A DNA stretch of 19,511 nucleotides from Streptomyces regalis (GTDB lineage: Bacteria > Actinomycetota > Actinomycetes > Streptomycetales > Streptomycetaceae): positions 754-20,264 of the forward strand of contig NZ_LLZG01000022.1 of the NCBI RefSeq assembly GCF_001509475.1, given 5' to 3'. Position numbers and translations under genes: made by a program. Within the stretch, counting starts at the first letter, position 1, and each line of letters opens with the position of its first letter. Positions 16,528 to 19,511 of the stretch are shown here, in pieces. The notes under the pieces were generated by a model. That model saw only the letters and a program-made list of their open reading frames with translations, did no database searches and was not told the DNA's origin.

Positions 16528-16790
16528 AACGTGAGCGGGGCACGGCCACCGAGAGGGCGGCCACCGCGGTGCCGCCGGCGAAGACGGGAGCCGCGATGCA
16601 GCTCGCACCCGGCACGGCCCCTGCTCCTCGTAGGCGAGGCCCGAGACCTGGATCTTCTCCAGGGCCATGCGCAGGCGGCCCGGGTCGGTGATCGAGTGCG
16701 GGGTGAGGCTCGGCAGCGGCCGGGAGAGCACCTCCTCCACCAACTCGGCGCCGGAGAAGGCCAGCAGGGCTTTGCCCACGTCCTCGACCC
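16451..16790 (-). pseudogene. IclR-family regulator, C-terminal effector-domain remnant with frameshift
   Basis: Reading the minus strand from about 16790, [18 protein letters not shown] matches the start of the IclR effector-binding domain core (ATALGKALLA in relatives). It continues [15 protein letters not shown] and SGLAYEEQG. Near 16620 one G appears to be missing (CAGGGGCCG where CAGGGGGCCG is expected). The domain continues in the next frame with [20 protein letters not shown] and ends at TGA (16451-16453). The winged-helix DNA-binding half is absent, replaced upstream by the aldolase remnant. Its last 77 nt lie antisense under the end of the FAAL gene. IclR proteins often control catabolic genes, which fits the aldolase scrap next to it. 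It is non-functional as read. Confidence 0.75.
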
Positions 16791-16791
16791 G

Positions 16792-17036
16792 GCCACCGAG
16801 CTCGGCATCCACGCCCACCACAACCTCGCCCTGGGCGTGGCCAACACCGTCGTCGCCGTCGAGAGCGGCGCCGTACGGGTCGACGCCTCGCTCGCCGGGC
16901 AGGGCGCGGGTGCCCCTGCGACCTGTTCCCCCTGATGGACGCCGCCGACGATCTCGTACGACCGCTCCAGGACCGCAAGGTGCGGGTGGACCGCGAGACC
17001 CTCAGCCTCGGCCACGCGGGCGTCTACTCCAGCTAG
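16792..17036 (+). pseudogene. 4-hydroxy-2-oxovalerate aldolase (MhpE/DmpG-type), C-terminal remnant with internal deletion
   Basis: [19 protein letters not shown] (16792-16848) and [12 protein letters not shown] match the metal-binding GxHxHxN segment and the following DxSxxGxGxGAG segment of the aldolase TIM barrel. After about 16915 the frame shifts. A second segment reads [20 protein letters not shown] then LGHAGVYSS and stops at TAG 17034. It matches the helical communication domain of these enzymes (DAAEDVVRP...GYSGVYSS). The stretch between them (GNAPLEVF and onward) is deleted, and the usual residues after GVYSS are missing. The intact enzyme cleaves 4-hydroxy-2-oxovalerate to pyruvate and acetaldehyde in meta-cleavage catabolism. 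This piece cannot be active. Confidence 0.8.
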
Positions 17037-17038
17037 GG

Positions 17039-17072
17039 CACATCCGATGACCAGGACACATCCGATGACCAG
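17039..17072. repeat. 16-bp direct repeat, two copies 18 bp apart
   Basis: CACATCCGATGACCAG occurs at 17039-17054 and again at 17057-17072, separated by GA. It lies exactly between the end of the aldolase remnant and the TetR remnant. It looks like replication slippage or a footprint of rearrangement. Confidence 0.9.
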
Positions 17073-17095
17073 CGCGCAAGAAGCGCGCGAACGGG

Positions 17096-17572
17096 GTGGA
17101 GTCCCGGCAGCGGATCCTCGACGCCGCCGTCGAGATCGCCGGCGAGCGCGGCTACGAGGGCACGTCCATCGCGGCGGTCAGCGCCAAATGCGGACTGCCG
17201 GCCAGCTCGATCTACTGGCACTTCAAGGACAAGGACGACCTGATCGCCGCGGTCATCGAGCGCAGCTTCGAGACGTGGATGGCCGCGATGGAACTGCCGG
17301 GGGAAGAGGCCGGTACGCCGCGGGAGCGGGTCACGACCATGGCCGCGAACGTGGCCAGGTCACTGGTCGACGCGCCGGACTTCCTGCGCCTCGGCCTCAT
17401 GCTCGCCCTGGAGCGGCGACCCACCGAGCCCCGGGCCCCACGGTGTTCCTCCAGGTCCGCGACATCAGCCGGCGGAAGATCGCCGAAGTGGTCGAAACGG
17501 TCCTGCCCGACCTGGACGAGGACGCCGTGCAGGCGCTCACGACGTACGCCTTGGCCGGCGCCGACGGCCTAG
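17096..17572 (+). pseudogene. TetR-family regulator, frameshifted and C-terminally truncated
   Basis: From GTG 17096 the frame gives a clear TetR N-terminus: SRQRILDAAVEIAGERGYEG, then the helix-turn-helix TSIAAVSAKCGLPASSIYWH and FKDKDDLIAAVIERSFE. The ligand domain is in frame up to LMLALERRPTEPRA (about 17430). It continues only in another frame as TVFLQVRDISRRKIAEVVET and ALTTYALAGADGL to about 17572, where similarity stops short of a full-length domain. A small indel near 17432-17440 therefore splits the gene, and its 3' end is missing. No good ribosome-binding site precedes GTG 17096. A truncated HTH-containing protein could still be made, but a working dimeric repressor is unlikely. 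Confidence 0.75.
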
Positions 17573-17656
17573 GTCCCCCCTCTGGAGGAGCGCGTGCCAG
17601 GCACCGCGACGCCGGCATGATCCGCCGGACAGGCCCTGGGCCGGCTACGACCTCGC

Positions 17657-18313
17657 TCAGTCGTCGGCTGCGGCCTCCGCCGCCACCGTCGAGGCGACGG
17701 CGTCGACCGCGGCGCGCGCCTTCTCGTCCGGCACACCGGCCGCGATGAGCATGGCGACGGCGGTGTGGGTGCCGTCGTCCTCCAGCGCCCCGGTGTTGAC
17801 CTCCTCCAGCAGGGCGACCGTCATCGCCTCCAGACCGGCGCTCAGCACGGCCGGGGGCAGGTGCGTGTGGAAGACGCCGTCGCGCTGGCCTCGTTCCAGG
17901 ATGGCCGTGGCCTCGGCGCGGGCCGGTGCCAGGACCTCGGCGACGCGTTCGGCGCCCAGGTCGCGGCGGGCCAGCGCCAGCAGGAACCGGTAACGGTCCC
18001 CCACCGGCCAGATCGAGAACACGAAGTACGCAAGCGCCCGCTCGGCCGGCTCGCCCGACCCGAAGCGCGCAGCCCCGGCCGCCAGCACGCTCCGAAGGGA
18101 TTCGGAAGCCTCCTCGGCGAGTGCCTCCAGCAGCGCCGCGCGCCCGGGGAAGTGACCGAACAGGGTGCGCCGTACGACACCGGAGGCCCGCGCCAGTTCC
18201 TCCAGCGTGATGTCCGGGTTGCGGCCGAGCTCCTGGCGTGCCGTGGCCAGGATGCGCGCCCGGTTGGAGCGCGCGTTGCGTCGTTGGGGGACGCGGGCCA
18301 TGGGCTTGGGCAA
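17657..18313 (-). CDS. TetR-family transcriptional regulator
   Basis: An intact 218-aa TetR protein. RSNRARILATARQELGR opens the DNA-binding domain, and the helix-turn-helix is at about residues 36-56 (ITLEELARASGVVRRTLFGH followed by FPGRAALLEAL). The rest is an alpha-helical ligand domain ending in an alanine-rich tail. TTG 18313 is chosen as start because GAGG lies 6 nt upstream. ATG 18301 (214 aa) has no comparable site. It is divergent from the exported repeat protein across a 337-bp gap and probably regulates itself and possibly that neighbour. Control of the polyketide operon is possible but unproven. The ligand is unknown. Confidence 0.88.
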   Translation of the reverse strand: MPKPMARVPQRRNARSNRARILATARQELGRNPDITLEELARASGVVRRTLFGHFPGRAALLEALAEEASESLRSVLAAGAARFGSGEPAERALAYFVFSIWPVGDRYRFLLALARRDLGAERVAEVLAPARAEATAILERGQRDGVFHTHLPPAVLSAGLEAMTVALLEEVNTGALEDDGTHTAVAMLIAAGVPDEKARAAVDAVASTVAAEAAADD

Positions 18314-18650
18314 GGAAAACCTCGGGCATCGGGGGTCGGATACGGCAGGCGGGCCTGCGCAGACTGTACCGCCACCGAGATCTCCGAGGTCACAGCCCTG
18401 GGACTGCTCAGCCGGGCGGCGAGGTGGTGGTCGGCCGCGGTCTTCGCCGGCGGGCCGTTTTGTGCAGTTGCAGTTTCACGGCACTTGGCCCACCGCACGG
18501 GCCAACTGGCGTGCTGCGCTACACCATCCGGTGACTAATGACCCTCGCAGTGTTTTTCATATCTACCGATTTCCTATGCATCCACTGTCCGGCTCTTGGT
18601 GCTGACCAGCCGTCACGAGGCCCTGAACCAAGTCGAGGAGAGTGGAGAAG
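18314..18650. promoter_or_regulatory. Divergent intergenic region between the TetR gene and the exported repeat-protein gene
   Basis: A 337-bp gap with no supportable gene. It holds an inverted repeat TTGGCCC-7 nt-GGGCCAA (18485-18505), a candidate TetR operator or small hairpin. It also holds an unusually AT-rich stretch (about 18530-18600) suited to a promoter for the plus-strand gene, though no convincing -35/-10 pair was found. GAGGAG (18635-18640) and GGAG (18644-18647) are the ribosome-binding sites before ATG 18651. Confidence 0.4.
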
Positions 18651-19511
18651 ATGACGACATCGCCGAAATGGCGATCCGTTCTGGCGTCGGCCGCCATGGC
18701 TGCCGCGCTCGCCGCAGCCGCGCTGACGAGCGCGGGAACCGCCTACGCCCACGACGACCACAAGACCCCGCATCCGCCGTACCCGGCGAAGCCCGCCCAC
18801 CCGGCACACGCGATCAAGCCCGCCCACGCGGCCCACCCGGCGAAGCCCGAGAAGCCCGCTTTCCCGGTCCACCCCGTCAAGCCCGCTTACCCGGTCCACC
18901 CCGCCAAGCCCGAGAAGCCTGCCTACCCGGTTCACCCGGCCAAGCCCGTCTACCCGGCCAAGCCCGACAAGCCTGCTCACCCGGTTCACCCGGTCAAGCC
19001 CGCGCTCCCCGCGAAGCCCGCGCTCCCGGCCAAGCCGGCCCACCCGGTCAAGCCGGCGCTGCCGGCCAAGCCGGTACTCCCCGCAAAGCCCGCGCTCCCG
19101 GCGAAGCCGGCACTCCCGGCCAAGCCCAAGCTCCCTGCGAAGCCCGCACTCCCGGCCAAGCCAGCGCTCCCCGCGAAGCCCCAGCTTCCGTCCAAGCCCG
19201 CACTCCCCGCGAAGCCGGCACTCCCGGCCAAGCCAGCGCTCCCCGCGAAGCCCCAGCTTCCGTCCAAGCCCGCACTCCCTGCAAAGCCCGCACTCCCCGC
19301 GAAGCCGGCACTCCCCGCGAAGCCGGCACTCCCGGCCAAGCCAGCGCTCCCCGCGAAGCCCCAGCTTCCGTCCAAGCCCAAGCTCCCGGCCAAGCCAGCA
19401 CTCCCCGCAAAGCCCGCACTCCCGGCCAAGCCCAAGCTCCCGGCCAAGCCAGCACTCCCCGCCAAACCCGCACTCCCGGCCAAGCCCAAGCTCCCGGCCA
19501 AGCCAGCACTC
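18651..19511 (+). CDS. Exported Lys/Pro-rich hexapeptide-repeat protein (3' end outside the window)
   Basis: An open frame of 287 codons without a stop. Residues 1-33 are a textbook signal peptide: basic N-region (PKWR), alanine-rich hydrophobic core and AYA cleavage site before His34. Residues 34-115 are rich in His, Pro and Lys with irregular HPAKP/HPVKP/YPVHP blocks. From residue 116 to the window end the protein is about 28 copies of the hexapeptide K-P-A-L-P-A, with KPKLPA, KPQLPS and KPVLPA variants. There are no cysteines and no enzyme domain. The periodic proline suggests an extended polyproline-II rod with one positive charge per turn-pair, plausibly a cell-wall-spanning or wall-binding stalk (inference). 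Any C-terminal anchor such as LPXTG lies outside the window. GAGGAG upstream supports the ATG. Confidence 0.88.
   Translation, partial: MTTSPKWRSVLASAAMAAALAAAALTSAGTAYAHDDHKTPHPPYPAKPAHPAHAIKPAHAAHPAKPEKPAFPVHPVKPAYPVHPAKPEKPAYPVHPAKPVYPAKPDKPAHPVHPVKPALPAKPALPAKPAHPVKPALPAKPVLPAKPALPAKPALPAKPKLPAKPALPAKPALPAKPQLPSKPALPAKPALPAKPALPAKPQLPSKPALPAKPALPAKPALPAKPALPAKPALPAKPQLPSKPKLPAKPALPAKPALPAKPKLPAKPALPAKPALPAKPKLPAKPAL
18996..19511 (+). repeat. 18-bp coding tandem repeat array with higher-order 53-bp identical blocks
   Basis: The array encodes the KPALPA repeats and runs to the end of the window (about 28 units). Inside it an identical 53-bp block covering the KPQLPSKP variant recurs at 19146, 19218 and 19326. 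The spacings of 72 and 108 bp (4 and 6 units) show recent segmental duplication rather than selection on the protein alone. Confidence 0.92.

Noticed and set aside
18996..19511. Regular short repeats resembling a CRISPR array
   Set aside because: The units are contiguous 18-bp coding repeats without unique spacers, in frame with a signal-peptide protein.

Overview
The window is high-GC DNA with G/C-ending codons, GTG/TTG starts, and DrrB-type, TetR, IclR and IS630 families. All of this points to a streptomycete or close actinomycete. Its centre (about 3.5-16.5 kb) is an intact, tightly packed plus-strand biosynthetic operon. Both flanks are full of broken genes.

Left flank (1-3.5 kb): the last 42 codons of an ABC-2 (DrrB-like) permease; a multiply disrupted M20 amidohydrolase/carbamoylase pseudogene; an intact alpha/beta hydrolase; an IS630-type transposase relic lacking two catalytic blocks; a secreted two-repeat protein whose 5' end looks cut; a strong hairpin; and a C-terminal scrap of a LysR regulator. 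A 263-bp gap with a 12-bp palindrome and promoter-like motifs precedes the operon.

Core operon (3779-16527, four genes): (1) a 2517-aa single-module, fully reducing type I polyketide synthase, KS-AT-DH-MT-ER-KR-ACP, without a thioesterase; (2) a 1001-aa natural fusion of an aldehyde dehydrogenase domain to a cytochrome P450; (3) a free-standing acyl carrier protein; (4) a fatty-acyl-AMP ligase (FAAL). Genes 2-3 and 3-4 overlap by 4 and 8 nt, so translation is probably coupled. The likely logic is that the FAAL adenylates a carboxylic acid and loads it on the free ACP. The PKS, probably iterative, builds or extends a saturated, C-methyl-branched chain. The ALDH-P450 fusion then tailors or releases it through an aldehyde/acid and an oxygenation step. 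The order of steps and the product are inference. The fusion enzyme, with an unusual P450 I-helix, is the strongest candidate for something undescribed.

Right flank (16.45-19.5 kb): antisense to the FAAL 3' end lies a frameshifted IclR regulator remnant. It abuts a remnant of a 4-hydroxy-2-oxovalerate aldolase, then a frameshifted TetR remnant, then an intact TetR regulator on the minus strand. Divergent from it is an exported protein made of lysine/proline hexapeptide repeats (18-bp DNA period) that runs off the end of the window.

No tRNA, rRNA or CRISPR array was seen. All family calls were made by reading motifs, without database searches.
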